Shown: one piece after another, positions 26,518 through 35,159 of the stretch
Layout of the letters: each line of letters starts with the position of its first letter
Position numbering within the stretch: the first letter of the stretch is position 1
From: CAZNPL01 sp964574815
GTDB lineage: Bacteria; Planctomycetota; Phycisphaerae; UBA1845
Direction: 5' to 3'
DNA length: 64,000 nt
Assembly: GCA_964574815.1 (NCBI GenBank)
Contig: CAZNPL010000001.1
Span: forward strand, 186,001-250,000
Made by a program: the position numbers and the translations under genes
The notes under the pieces: model-generated
Seen by the model: only the letters and a program-made list of their open reading frames with translations
Databases searched by the model: none
Told to the model about the DNA's origin: nothing

Positions 26518-26814
26518 CTAGAGTTCTTGATTGAACTGTTTATTTACGAGTTCCGCAAGAGCTGAAACAGCTCGCTCCGCGTCAGGACCTCTCGCTGAGA
26601 TGAGCAGCCCGGTGCCGGCCGTGGCGCCCAGCAGCATCATATCCATGGCACTCTTCCCGTCCACCTGCTCGCCGTTGCCCGTCTCGGCACAGACCTGAAT
26701 GTCGGCCTCGAAGCCCTGAGCGAGCTCAACAAACTTCATCACGGGACGAGAATGCAACCCCTCTTTGTTGAGGATGGTGACTCGTCGCTCGTATGAGTCG
26801 CTCGATCCGAACAC
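26518..26814 (-). CDS. ptsH: phosphocarrier protein HPr
   Basis: 98 residues, the usual length plus a short N-terminal tail. Phospho-acceptor His21 in KEGLHSRPVMKFVE, and the regulatory-serine region VDGKSAMDMMLLGA (Ser55). In classic HPr the residue after His is Ala (GLHARP); here it is Ser. The regulatory serine equivalent is retained, so HPr kinase control is possible, but no HprK gene is in the window. It is 61 bases after ptsN. Confidence 0.94.
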   Translation of the reverse strand: MFGSSDSYERRVTILNKEGLHSRPVMKFVELAQGFEADIQVCAETGNGEQVDGKSAMDMMLLGATAGTGLLISARGPDAERAVSALAELVNKQFNQEL

Positions 26815-26875
26815 GTCGGCACAACTCCGGGAGGGAATTCAGGGGACGTCGCGATGGAGCCGGCGGCGCCGTGAC

Positions 26876-27349
26876 TTAGCCGCCCGAGTACTCGTCGGCC
26901 TCCTTGATGAGATCGATAATCGCCTCTTTCGTGTCCGCCTGTTTCAGGAACCGCCGGAAGTTGTCTCTTTGCAGATGCCGAAAGATCTGCTCCATCGCCG
27001 CCAGGTGGGCGTCGGGGTCGTCCCTCGGGCTTACCAGCAGGACGACGGTGTATACCGGCGCGCGATCCAGGGCCGCGAAGTCAACGCCCGCACTCGATCG
27101 CCCGATCGTGGCCACCATCTGCGCAGCGCCGTCATACTTCACGTGCGGCACGGCGACGCCCTTGCCGAACCCCGTACTTCCCTCGTTTTCACGCCGGATC
27201 GCGATGCGCGCCACCGGCTCGACATGCTCGGCAGCCAGTGCACCGTGATCGGCCAGGGACTGAACCAGTTCCCGAATCACGCCATTGCGGTCTCGTGACT
27301 CGAGCTCGGGAACGATCGAATCGTAGCAAAAGAAATCGGATAGATTCAT
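26876..27349 (-). CDS. ptsN: PTS EIIA-type protein (PtsN-like)
   Basis: The 157-residue protein starts at ATG 27349 (MNLSDFFCYDSIVPEL). It is a PTS EIIA type-2 domain: RIAIRRENEGSTGFGKGVAVPHVKY carries the phosphorylated His69; VVLLVSPRDDPDAHLAAMEQIFRHL is the typical late segment. No EIIB or EIIC domain is fused. Together with hpf upstream and ptsH/ptsI downstream it parallels the PTS-Ntr clusters of proteobacteria, which link carbon and nitrogen or stress signals to regulators rather than transport. Confidence 0.9.
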   Translation of the reverse strand: MNLSDFFCYDSIVPELESRDRNGVIRELVQSLADHGALAAEHVEPVARIAIRRENEGSTGFGKGVAVPHVKYDGAAQMVATIGRSSAGVDFAALDRAPVYTVVLLVSPRDDPDAHLAAMEQIFRHLQRDNFRRFLKQADTKEAIIDLIKEADEYSGG

Positions 27350-27379
27350 GGAGCGTAGGCCTGCCACCAACGGTTTGCG

Positions 27380-27715
27380 CTAACCCTCGCCCTCGTCCGG
27401 CGAAGGCGGCCTCTTATTCTTGTGCGCCCGGGTGCGCGATTTTTCCTTGTGCTTTGTAATCTGGCGTTCAAGTTTGTCCACTGCCAAATCCACCAGTGTA
27501 CGCCCGTCGTCCCCCACCTCGCGCGCGATGAACGGCTGCCGGGACCCGGGGTTGACCAGGAACTCCACAAAAAGCTGGTCCCCCTCGCGACCCCAGAGCA
27601 CCTCGACGGCCTGAATCTTTTCAAAAAACCGAGGCAGCTTCTCGGCTTTCTTGCGCGTATAATCCTGGATTTCGTCCGGAACCTCAACTTGTTGTCCACT
27701 GATCGTGATCTGCAT
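27380..27715 (-). CDS. hpf: ribosome hibernation promoting factor, short form
   Basis: ATG 27715 (MQITISGQQVEVPDEIQDYTRKK) gives 111 residues, the short HPF/YfiA form without the long C-terminal dimer domain. The fold, beta-alpha-beta-beta-beta-alpha, is visible as KAEKLPRFFEKIQAVEVLWG and TLVDLAVDKLERQITKHKEKSR, ending in a basic-then-acidic tail. HPF binds the 30S subunit and shuts down translation in stationary phase. The longer frame to 27814 overlaps the DUF502 gene. The gap to ptsN is 30 bases. Confidence 0.9.
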   Translation of the reverse strand: MQITISGQQVEVPDEIQDYTRKKAEKLPRFFEKIQAVEVLWGREGDQLFVEFLVNPGSRQPFIAREVGDDGRTLVDLAVDKLERQITKHKEKSRTRAHKNKRPPSPDEGEG

Positions 27716-27782
27716 GGCCGGTCTCTCCTGTTTACGACAAACGCCTCCTCGCCAGCAAACCGCCACCGATGCCCCGGGCGTC

Positions 27783-28670
27783 TCAACGCGCCTCCAGCCC
27801 CGACCGCCGGCCACGTCCCGACGGTGCCTCCCCGGGCTTCACCACGCCGCCGCTGACCGTATACCGCAATGCCTCGTCGATGGTCAGCGGAAGCTCGAGC
27901 ACGTCCTCGCGAGCCACGGTGATCGTATAGCCGGTGAACGGGGTCGGTGAGCTCGGAATGAACACGGTCACCAGGGCGCGCGGATCGTGCTCGCCCAATT
28001 GCTTCATCGGGGCCCCGGTTACCAGCCCCACCGACCAGATCCCCATGCGAGGATACTGGACCGCCACAACCCCGGCAAACTCCAGCTTCTTGTCAGAAAT
28101 CAGCAAATCCGTCACCTGCTTGATGTTCGGGTAGATCGCGTTGATCACCGGGATACGTTGGATGCCCGTCTCCACCACGGACCAGGTGCGCCGCCCCATG
28201 AAGCTCGCCAGAAAATAGCCCACAAAGTAGATGAGCGCAATGCCAATTAAAAACCCAATGAAATTAAAAAACTTCCACTTTCGAACGGCCAGCTCCCAAA
28301 GTGCATCGCGCTTCGCCCTGTTCGCCCGCTCGATATCCTCCTGCGTGATCCCGCGACGCTCCTTCTCCTCCTTCGGCAACGCGGTCAGGGCGTCCACCTG
28401 ATTGATGATCTTGTACTGCACCGTCAGTTGCCGCCCCTTGCGGTCCCACTCGTTGATCGGGTCGCCCAGCTCGAGCGCCGTTTTCTCATCGACGCCGAGC
28501 CACTTGTGCGGCGGACCGCCCCAGGCGTAAGCGGCCACCACCCAGTCGGTAATATGCTGCCCGATGTTCTGGTCGACGAAGCGGAACGCCCAAGTCAGCA
28601 GGGCAATGGTGAGCAGGGTCGGCGCCAACGCAGCCAGCCCGCGCATGAAAAAGCGTTTGAATTCGTCCAT
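27783..28670 (-). CDS. DUF502 family membrane protein
   Basis: 295 residues. Two membrane helices: near the N-terminus (FMRGLAALAPTLLTIALLTWAFRFV) and at about 140-160 (FFNFIGFLIGIALIYFVGYFLASFMGRR). They are followed by the DUF502 core: GIQRIPVINAIYPNIKQVTDLL, FAGVVAVQYPRMGIWSVGLVTG, and VFIPSSPTPFTGYTITVAREDVLELPLTIDEAL. A long charged insert (about 70-125) sits between the two helices, which is larger than in typical members. Family role unknown. First gene of the run leading to hpf and pts genes. Confidence 0.9.
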   Translation of the reverse strand: MDEFKRFFMRGLAALAPTLLTIALLTWAFRFVDQNIGQHITDWVVAAYAWGGPPHKWLGVDEKTALELGDPINEWDRKGRQLTVQYKIINQVDALTALPKEEKERRGITQEDIERANRAKRDALWELAVRKWKFFNFIGFLIGIALIYFVGYFLASFMGRRTWSVVETGIQRIPVINAIYPNIKQVTDLLISDKKLEFAGVVAVQYPRMGIWSVGLVTGAPMKQLGEHDPRALVTVFIPSSPTPFTGYTITVAREDVLELPLTIDEALRYTVSGGVVKPGEAPSGRGRRSGLEAR

Positions 28671-28780
28671 AGATCAAGCATCTGCTCAAGTGCCGGATCC
28701 GGCGAGAAGAATCTAAGCCTGACACCATCCACGGTCAACCGTTGCAGCCGGGCACCGCGCCGACTAGCATCCACCTGGAG

Positions 28781-29347
28781 ATGGGTTTGATCCGCACGTC
28801 CTTTTCCGATGGCCACGAACCGCGCGTCGCCGCGTTCATGCTCCTGGCCCTGATCGCCACGATGTCGCTCGCCGGAGCCCTGGCCTGGAGCCGCCGCGGC
28901 GTTTCACTGGGTGACGTGAGGACTCCGGACGGGTGGCGAATCAGCTATCGGCCGCCGGCGCACTGGCGCGAACTGAATCCCGACCAGCTAGGCGACGACG
29001 TCCGGGCTTACGACAGCGGAGGACCCTCGAATCGAAAGCGACTCCTCATCCTCCAACGGGACACCCTTCCGCCCGCCCGCACACCCGAAAAACTCGTGAC
29101 CCTCTTCATGGCCAAAATGGAGCCGCCGGCAACCACCATCCACGCAGGACGCGCGCAGATCTACTCCGCACCCTTCGGGCCGTTTCCCGGCGCGACGATG
29201 GAGAACGAGGCCAGCGGCGTGATCGTATCGGCCGCCTACGTCGACGGAGAGTCCTACGGCGTCGCCCTGGTCAGCAACGCCCGACTGGCCGCTCGCGACC
29301 GCAAAGTGGCACGAAGCGTGGTCGACTCGGTCGACTACGCCCCTTGA
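28781..29347 (+). CDS. small membrane-anchored hypothetical protein
   Basis: Start ATG 28781 (MGLIRTSFSDGHEPRV) gives 188 residues. One N-terminal membrane segment (FMLLALIATMSLAGALAW) is followed by a domain that opens DGWRISYRPPAHWRELNPD, similar to the 'VPEGW' type region of the lipoprotein at 14336-15175. It stands divergently from the DUF502 gene. Function unknown. Confidence 0.65.
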   Translation: MGLIRTSFSDGHEPRVAAFMLLALIATMSLAGALAWSRRGVSLGDVRTPDGWRISYRPPAHWRELNPDQLGDDVRAYDSGGPSNRKRLLILQRDTLPPARTPEKLVTLFMAKMEPPATTIHAGRAQIYSAPFGPFPGATMENEASGVIVSAAYVDGESYGVALVSNARLAARDRKVARSVVDSVDYAP

Positions 29348-29389
29348 GCGAGTAGCCCTTCTCAATCTTCCCATTTTGCCCGGTCGCCA

Positions 29390-29419
29390 TTGTCGGCGGA
29401 GGTTTACATTTCGTATATT
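29390..29419 (+). promoter_or_regulatory. candidate promoter of the pseudopilin gene
   Basis: TTGTCG at 29390-29395 and TATATT at 29414-29419, 18 bases apart, in an unusually AT-rich stretch for this genome. The leader before ATG 29638 would be over 200 bases, so a second promoter nearer the gene is possible. Confidence 0.3.
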
Positions 29420-29637
29420 TCATCGGAAAGGCATTTTCTCTCTCGACGTCGGTCTATACATCAGCTAACATGCATCGTGTATACGATTAACCACATGCGC
29501 TTTTGAACCGGGCGATTGCAACGGCCCGCTCCCGGCGTTGTGCAGTAAGCCATTGCGGCACGTCGGTTTGTATGTATGTCCGCAGCCCGTCACATGGCGG
29601 TTGAGTCGGCGGTCACTTCAATCAAGTGAGGTGTATT

Positions 29638-30729
29638 ATGCTGGGTCGGGGATCCGGGCTTTTCACAAAGGCGTACCGGCGTCCAACGGATCGCGTTCAA
29701 GCATTCAGTCTTATCGAGATGCTGGTAGTCATCAGCATCATCGCGCTTCTGCTGGCCATCCTCTTTCCTTCTCTGCGTTCCGCGCGGGCCCAGAGCCGAA
29801 AGGTGGTCTGCTCGTCCAATGTCGCCGCGATCGGCCGCGCCGCCGCAGCCTACGGCGCCGACTGCGAGGGCTGGCTCTGCGGGTCGCCGGGAACCAGCGG
29901 CAGCGTGATGTACTATCGTACACCCAGCCCCGAGCCGGAGGACGTGGACTTCGACACCGACCCGGTGCAGATATGGGATTATGCCGGCGTCCTGGCCGGC
30001 ACCTACATGAACATGTCGCTGCCGGCCGACCGCGCCGAGCGCTTCGAGGCCCTGGTCGAAGGCGTGTTCTCGTGCCCGTCGAACCGCTTCAAGGCCGACC
30101 CGGTCCGAGGCCGGAACGGATCGGACGCATGCGGTTCGTTCAAACGGCTGCCCATGGTGAGCTACAACACCTTCCGAAACTTTTTGATGTGGCCACGCAC
30201 CATGGTGAATCGCAACCCGGCAAAGCCGTGGGGCGACAAGGCGCCGCATCCCGAGGCCAGCTTCGACCATCTCGACGGCCGCACACTTCAACCGCGGCAT
30301 TACATGCCGCACTTCGCCCGCATCACCAACCCGGCCGGCAAGGTCTACCTCGCCGACGGCAACCGCTTCACGACCGACGAGGGCCGCATCACGTACCACG
30401 TCGCCTGGAACGCCGAGGACGGCGGTGCGTTCTGCAACGGCGGCCCGACATTGCGTGAGTACGACGCAGGCTACTTCGTTCTTTCAGCGTATCATTTCGA
30501 CAGGCGACTCGGCTCCTACGCCTACCGCCATTGGAGCAAAGGCGAGCGGGGGATCACCGCGTTTTACTTTGATGGCCATGCAGACTTCATCACCGAAAGG
30601 CAATCCCGCCAGCCCGACCGCTGGTGGCCCCGCGGTACGATCATCCCCTTTCCCGAGTTCAACGAAATGTCCCTCCAGCACCTGATCGGCCGCTTCGATC
30701 GGGATTTCAACTACGTAGTAGGGCGTTAA
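29638..30729 (+). CDS. prepilin-type N-terminal cleavage/methylation protein (planctomycete pseudopilin)
   Basis: ATG 29638 has a GAGGTG ribosome site 6 bases ahead. A 23-residue leader is followed by QAFSLIEMLVVISIIALLLAILFPSL, the class III signal and pilin helix with Glu5; the residue before the cleaved Phe is Ala, not the usual Gly. Then come about 310 residues of the planctomycete 'H-X9-DG' type domain, with FYFDGHADFI near the end. Such proteins are thought to be assembled by a type II secretion or type IV pilus-like machine. 363 residues. It stands alone. Confidence 0.85.
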   Translation: MLGRGSGLFTKAYRRPTDRVQAFSLIEMLVVISIIALLLAILFPSLRSARAQSRKVVCSSNVAAIGRAAAAYGADCEGWLCGSPGTSGSVMYYRTPSPEPEDVDFDTDPVQIWDYAGVLAGTYMNMSLPADRAERFEALVEGVFSCPSNRFKADPVRGRNGSDACGSFKRLPMVSYNTFRNFLMWPRTMVNRNPAKPWGDKAPHPEASFDHLDGRTLQPRHYMPHFARITNPAGKVYLADGNRFTTDEGRITYHVAWNAEDGGAFCNGGPTLREYDAGYFVLSAYHFDRRLGSYAYRHWSKGERGITAFYFDGHADFITERQSRQPDRWWPRGTIIPFPEFNEMSLQHLIGRFDRDFNYVVGR

Positions 30730-31044
30730 AGACGTCTCGCGACGGCCAAGGAACAATCCGGGAGCCGCCGTGCAGTCTGCTCCGCCGGCGCACGGGTATC
30801 TTCCACGACGCGCAAGAGCATCTTTCCGGACCGCCTCTCGACTTGAACCTGGGGCCGTGGCCCGGTACCATGTTACTCGGGCTGGAGAGGAAGGAAGTTA
30901 CACAATGTCCAAGTCTCTAGCTCAGGCACTTCCGCTTTTCGTCCGGGAGGGCTCGGCGGAATCATCGCGCGGGAAGGGACCGACTGCGCGACGACGACCT
31001 GCCCGCTGCCGTGAAACTTGCATGTCGAACGAATGGGAGGCTGA
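30730..31044. other. leader region of the beta-helix gene with a coupled small ORF
   Basis: The 315 bases contain a promoter candidate at 30843-30871 and a 47-codon open frame (30905-31048) that ends at the start of the beta-helix gene; both are listed separately. Nothing else is recognised. Confidence 0.4.
30843..30871 (+). promoter_or_regulatory. candidate promoter of the small ORF and beta-helix gene
   Basis: TTGAAC at 30843-30848 and TACCAT at 30866-30871 separated by 17 bases, each matching the consensus at 4 of 6 positions. A strong ribosome site (GAAGGAAG) for the small ORF follows about 20 bases later. Confidence 0.35.
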
Positions 31045-31048
31045 ATGA
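30905..31048 (+). CDS. possible 47-residue leader peptide coupled to the downstream gene
   Basis: ATG 30905 is preceded by GAGAGGAAGGAAG, one of the best ribosome sites in the window, and its stop (31046-31048) overlaps the start of the beta-helix gene as ATGATG. The encoded peptide (MSKSLAQALPLFVREGSAES...) is basic in the middle, has no signal or known motif. It may be a translated leader that couples translation rather than a functional protein, or chance. Confidence 0.35.
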   Translation: MSKSLAQALPLFVREGSAESSRGKGPTARRRPARCRETCMSNEWEAE

Positions 31049-33207
31049 TGTTTGGGGGAATGTCGACAAACCTCGGAGGAAGGCATTGCCTTCTGAAGAG
31101 TCGTTGCCTCATCGCGGGCGTTGTCCTGCTCGTGGCGCACGGCGTCGCGGCTCAGACGACATGGTACGTGGACGACGACAACTGCCCGGGGCCGGGAACC
31201 GGCGGTCAGGCCGATCCGTTCTGTTCGATTCAGGACGGGATCGAGGCCGCCGCTGGAGGCGACACGGTGCTGGCCGCACCGGGGACGTACTTCGAGATGA
31301 TCGACCTGCTGGGCAAGGCGATCACGGTGCGCGGCGCCGACGGGGCGGAGGTGACGATTATCGACGCGGGTGGCCTGGGCCGGGTGGTGACCTGCGCCAC
31401 CGGTGAGGGGCCGGACACGATGCTGGAGGGCTTCACGATCACCGGCGGCGCGGCGCAATTCGGCGCCGGCATGTACAACGCCGGAGCCAGGCCCACGGTG
31501 TCGGGTTGCACGTTCACGAACAACATCGCGGACGGCGGGACGGACGCCGTTGGGATGGGCGGCGCGATGTACAACGCCGGCGGCAGCCCGACGGTGGCGG
31601 ACTGCACGTTCAGCAGCAACCGCGCCATCGGTTCCAACGCATCGGGCGGCGCGATCTATAATTCGGAGGGCAGTCTGACGCTCACCAACTGTGCCTTCAA
31701 TGCGAACAACGCCCATACGACTCGTCTTGGTGCGGCTTCCGCCGTGGGCGGAGCGATTTACAACGGCGAGGCCGACCTTACGGTCACCGGTTGTGCGTTC
31801 ACCGCCAACTCGTTGTCGGGCAACGAAGAGGCGTGCTGCAACGTTTTTCAGCAGGGCGGCGCCATCTGCGCTTGGGGCGGAGACGCGACGCTGTCGGACT
31901 GCACCTTCACCGACAACCTTGCCACCGGGGGAGGCATCCTTCTGGCGGAAGGCGGCGCGATGTATATCGGGACCGCCACTCTTGCACTGACGAACTGCAA
32001 ATTCACTAACAACTCAGTCAGCCCCGTCGGCGGAGCCTACGGGTTCTGGCTCCAAGGCGGCGCCATCTACGCCTATGACGTCACTGCGATGTTCACGAAT
32101 TGCACGTTTAACAACAACTCTGCGACAGAAGGCACCGGCGGCGCGCTCTATGCCGCGTACGGCAGCGTTACCGTGAGCAACTCTACGTTCAGCGGGAACT
32201 CAGCCGACGTCGCGGGCGGAGCGATCTACGATGATCATGGCACGTCGCCCATGAACGTTGTGAACTCCATATCCTGGTCAAATCCGGGCGGCGAGATCGC
32301 CGGAGCCGGCGGAACGACCGTCACCTACAGCGACGTCCAAGGCGGCTTCCCCGGAGTGGGCAACATCGACGCCGATCCGCTCTTCTTCGACGCCGACGGG
32401 CCGGACAACATCCCCGGCACGCCGGACGACAATTTACGGCTTCTGGGGGGCTCTCCGTGCATTGATGCCGCGGACAACACGGCCGTCCCTGCGGGGGTCA
32501 CCACCGACCTGGACGGCTTCGGCCGATTCGTCGACGACCCGGCGACATCGGACACGGGCAATCCCGGCCCACCGGGCCCGATCGTTGATATGGGACCCTA
32601 CGAGTACAGCCGGGGAGACTGCAAGACCAACGGCGTTCCGGATCGTGTGGATATCGGCGTCGGCACGAGCGAGGATTGCAACGTCAACGAAATCCCGGAC
32701 GAGTGCGAGCCGGACGAGGACTGCAACGGCAACGGGATTCAGGACATTTGCGACCTGTTTGACGGCACGTCGGATGACTGCAACGGCAACGCCATCCCCG
32801 ACGAGTGCGAGCCGCAGGAGGATTGCAACGCCAATGGCGTCCAGGACATCTGCGACATCGCCGCCGGCACGAGCCGTGACTGCAACGGTGACAACGTGCC
32901 GGATGAGTGCCCGCTGTGCACGCGCGATTGCGAATGCTTCGACTGGGACCCCTGCACCTTCGACTACTGCGACGCAGGCCTGTGCTACCACGATCCACAG
33001 CTCTACGGCGATACGCAGCACAACGACACGGTCAACCTGTTCGACATCTTCTGCATTCTCGACGGCATCGCCGGCGACTTCAGCACCTGCTCGTTCGAGC
33101 AGTGCGACGTCCACCCCTGCACCTGCAACGAAGTGCTGAATCTCTTCGACGTCTTCGCCGTGCTCGATGCCATCGGAGGAGAGGACGCCTGCTGCAGCGG
33201 ACCGTAA
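31045..33207 (+). CDS. secreted right-handed beta-helix protein with DCNGNGIPDEC repeats and dockerin-like C-terminus
   Basis: Residues 1-37 are a signal peptide ending GVAAQ. After WYVDDDNCPGPGTGGQADPF (41-60) comes a parallel beta helix to about residue 430, seen as repeating lines such as GGAMYNAGGSPTVADCTFSSN (shortened), typical of polymorphic outer-membrane-like repeats. About 523-625 hold five or more DCNGNGIPDEC-type calcium-loop repeats. The last 65 residues (GDTQHNDTVNLFDIFCILDG... NLFDVFAVLDAIGG) form two EF-hand-like halves and are shared with the protein at 37676-40753. It is probably a surface or extracellular adhesin or polysaccharide-binding protein. Confidence 0.87.
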   Translation: MMFGGMSTNLGGRHCLLKSRCLIAGVVLLVAHGVAAQTTWYVDDDNCPGPGTGGQADPFCSIQDGIEAAAGGDTVLAAPGTYFEMIDLLGKAITVRGADGAEVTIIDAGGLGRVVTCATGEGPDTMLEGFTITGGAAQFGAGMYNAGARPTVSGCTFTNNIADGGTDAVGMGGAMYNAGGSPTVADCTFSSNRAIGSNASGGAIYNSEGSLTLTNCAFNANNAHTTRLGAASAVGGAIYNGEADLTVTGCAFTANSLSGNEEACCNVFQQGGAICAWGGDATLSDCTFTDNLATGGGILLAEGGAMYIGTATLALTNCKFTNNSVSPVGGAYGFWLQGGAIYAYDVTAMFTNCTFNNNSATEGTGGALYAAYGSVTVSNSTFSGNSADVAGGAIYDDHGTSPMNVVNSISWSNPGGEIAGAGGTTVTYSDVQGGFPGVGNIDADPLFFDADGPDNIPGTPDDNLRLLGGSPCIDAADNTAVPAGVTTDLDGFGRFVDDPATSDTGNPGPPGPIVDMGPYEYSRGDCKTNGVPDRVDIGVGTSEDCNVNEIPDECEPDEDCNGNGIQDICDLFDGTSDDCNGNAIPDECEPQEDCNANGVQDICDIAAGTSRDCNGDNVPDECPLCTRDCECFDWDPCTFDYCDAGLCYHDPQLYGDTQHNDTVNLFDIFCILDGIAGDFSTCSFEQCDVHPCTCNEVLNLFDVFAVLDAIGGEDACCSGP

Positions 33208-33698
33208 AAAGAGCCGTCAGCCATTAGCCCTCAGCCGTCAGTAGGCACCGTTGGAGGCGCGGCGCGTGTCACGTGCAAGAGGAGCCGCCTCGGCGGCGAA
33301 GCTCACCCGGGCGTATGGGTCCCGTGCCGGATGAGTGCCATGCCCACGCTTGCATGGTCATGCGGTGCGTCGTATGCAAATACGTCGATTCAACCGGGCG
33401 GCTCCGCATCCCCGCCCCGCGCCTCAGGAGCGCCCGGATTTCCTCTCCGGTCGCGCTGTGCGACACTGCACTGCTAACCGCATCTTTCTTGTCCGCGCGA
33501 AGATTATTCATCATCGTGCGTGCGTGACCTCCGCGGAGTCGGCAACTTCGAGTGCCAGACGAGCCTCTTCCTTCGTCCCTTGCTTTGCTCGCGGCCAACG
33601 GCCACGGCGCGCGTTCTGGATCATCCTTGCGTTATTGAGTATGGTTGGTCACGGGCACGAGCGACCGTGCCTTCCGCGGCGGCTCTAAGGAGGTGGCG
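33208..33698. other. intergenic region with repeat fragments
   Basis: About 490 bases without a supported gene. They contain AGCCGTCAGCCATTAGCC-type sequence at 33212-33243 (also near 16281), a 'CCCACGCTTGCATGG' fragment at 33347 and a hairpin GGCACG-AGCGAC-CGTGCC at 33655-33672. AAGGAGGTGGCG just before 33699 is a near-perfect ribosome site. Confidence 0.5.
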
Positions 33699-35159
33699 AT
33701 GCGACCGACCTTGCGACTGCTTGATGATCAACTCCGCGACCGGATCATCTTGGAAGCACGCGACCTCCTCTGCAAACTCGGCGTCGAAATACAGAACGAC
33801 GGCATTCTGTCGATGCTGTCCGACCACGGCGCCGAGATCGAGGCCGGTCGCAAGCGCGCCGTGTTCACAAACGACCTGATCGACCGCGCGCTGAAGTCCG
33901 CGCCCGGGCCCTTCGCCCTCTTCGATGTCCTCGGCGAACAGACGCACGATTTCAGCGGCGACAAGGTCCACTTCACACCCGGGTCGGCCGCCATCAACAT
34001 CCTCGAAGAACCCCACGGGGCCATTCGCAAGCCCGTCACCGCCGACTACGTCCGCTACGCCAAACTGGTCAGCCGCCTGGACCACCTGGCCTCCCAGAGC
34101 ACCGCGATGATCCCGGCGGACGTGCACGAGCGGATCTCCGACAGCTACCGGCTCTACCTCAGCCTGATCTACTGCGAGAAACCCGTGGTCACAGGGGCCT
34201 TCACGATCGAGGCCTTCGAGATCATGCGCGACCTGCAAGTTGCCGTACGCGGCTCGCCCGACGCCCTGGCCGCCAAACCCCTGACGATCTTCTCCTGTTG
34301 CCCGACGGCCCCGCTCAAATGGAGCGACGTGACCTCGCAAAACGTCGTCGACTGTGCCCGCAGCGGAATCCCCGTCGAGTTCATCTCGATGCCGCTCTCC
34401 GGCTTCGTCGCCCCCGTCACCCTGGTCGGCTCGATCGTGCAGCACACCGCCGAGACCCTCAGCGGCGTCGTGATCAACCAGCTCGCAGCCCCCGGCGCGC
34501 CGATGCTCTACGGCGGCTCGCCGGCCGCCTTCGACGTCCGCTACGAAACCACGCCCATGGGTGCCATCGAGACCATGATGATCGACTGCGCCTGCAACGA
34601 GATCGGCAAGCACCTCGGACTGCCCACGCAGGCCTATATCGGCCTGAGCGACGCCAAGCACCTCGACGCTCAGGCCGGACTGGAGTCGTCCTCCGGCGCG
34701 ACGCTGGCCGCACTGGCCGGAATCAACAACGTCTCCGGACCCGGCATGCTCGACTTCGAGAGCTGCCTCAGTCTCGAGAAGCTCATCGTCGACAACGAAA
34801 TCTGCGGCATGGCCCTTCGCCTGACCCGCGGCATCGAGCCGCGCGACGACTTCCCGGCCCTGCCGATCTTCGAAGAGCTCCTGCGCGACAAGCAGTTGCT
34901 GATCGCAGAGCATACGCGTGCCCACCTGCGGGAAGAGCACTATATGCCCGGCGCGGTCATCGACCGGGCCAACCGCTCGCGCTGGCAGGAAGAAGGCGGC
35001 GTGAGCCTGGCCAATCGCGCACAAAGCGAGGTAGACCGCCTCCTCGGCGAGTACGAGCCGTCGCGCCTGCCGGACGATGTGAAGAAAGAGCTCACACGCC
35101 TCATGACCGACGAGGCCAAACGCCACGGTATGGACGCGCTTCCGGATCTTCAGGCATGA
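33699..35159 (+). CDS. MttB-family (trimethylamine / glycine betaine type) corrinoid methyltransferase, no pyrrolysine
   Basis: Start ATG 33699 follows an AAGGAGGTGG ribosome site. The 486-residue protein is a member of the MttB superfamily, which demethylates trimethylamine (pyrrolysine members) or quaternary amines such as glycine betaine, carnitine or proline betaine (non-pyrrolysine members) onto a corrinoid protein. Supporting regions: the N-terminal barrel (RLLDDQLRDRIILEARDLL), GSPAAFDVRYETTPMGAIETMM, LGLPTQAYIGLSDAKHLDAQAGLESS, and the last SLEKLIVDNEICGMALRL. There is no in-frame amber codon. It begins a four-gene operon and overlaps the next gene by 4 bases. The true substrate is unknown. 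Confidence 0.9.
   Translation: MRPTLRLLDDQLRDRIILEARDLLCKLGVEIQNDGILSMLSDHGAEIEAGRKRAVFTNDLIDRALKSAPGPFALFDVLGEQTHDFSGDKVHFTPGSAAINILEEPHGAIRKPVTADYVRYAKLVSRLDHLASQSTAMIPADVHERISDSYRLYLSLIYCEKPVVTGAFTIEAFEIMRDLQVAVRGSPDALAAKPLTIFSCCPTAPLKWSDVTSQNVVDCARSGIPVEFISMPLSGFVAPVTLVGSIVQHTAETLSGVVINQLAAPGAPMLYGGSPAAFDVRYETTPMGAIETMMIDCACNEIGKHLGLPTQAYIGLSDAKHLDAQAGLESSSGATLAALAGINNVSGPGMLDFESCLSLEKLIVDNEICGMALRLTRGIEPRDDFPALPIFEELLRDKQLLIAEHTRAHLREEHYMPGAVIDRANRSRWQEEGGVSLANRAQSEVDRLLGEYEPSRLPDDVKKELTRLMTDEAKRHGMDALPDLQA

Noticed and set aside
29626..29637. Longer start for the pseudopilin (MRCI...)
   Set aside because: The GAGGTG site is correctly spaced for ATG 29638, not for the upstream start.
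33699..35159. Pyrrolysine-containing trimethylamine methyltransferase
   Set aside because: No in-frame amber codon is present in the gene, so this is the non-pyrrolysine branch.
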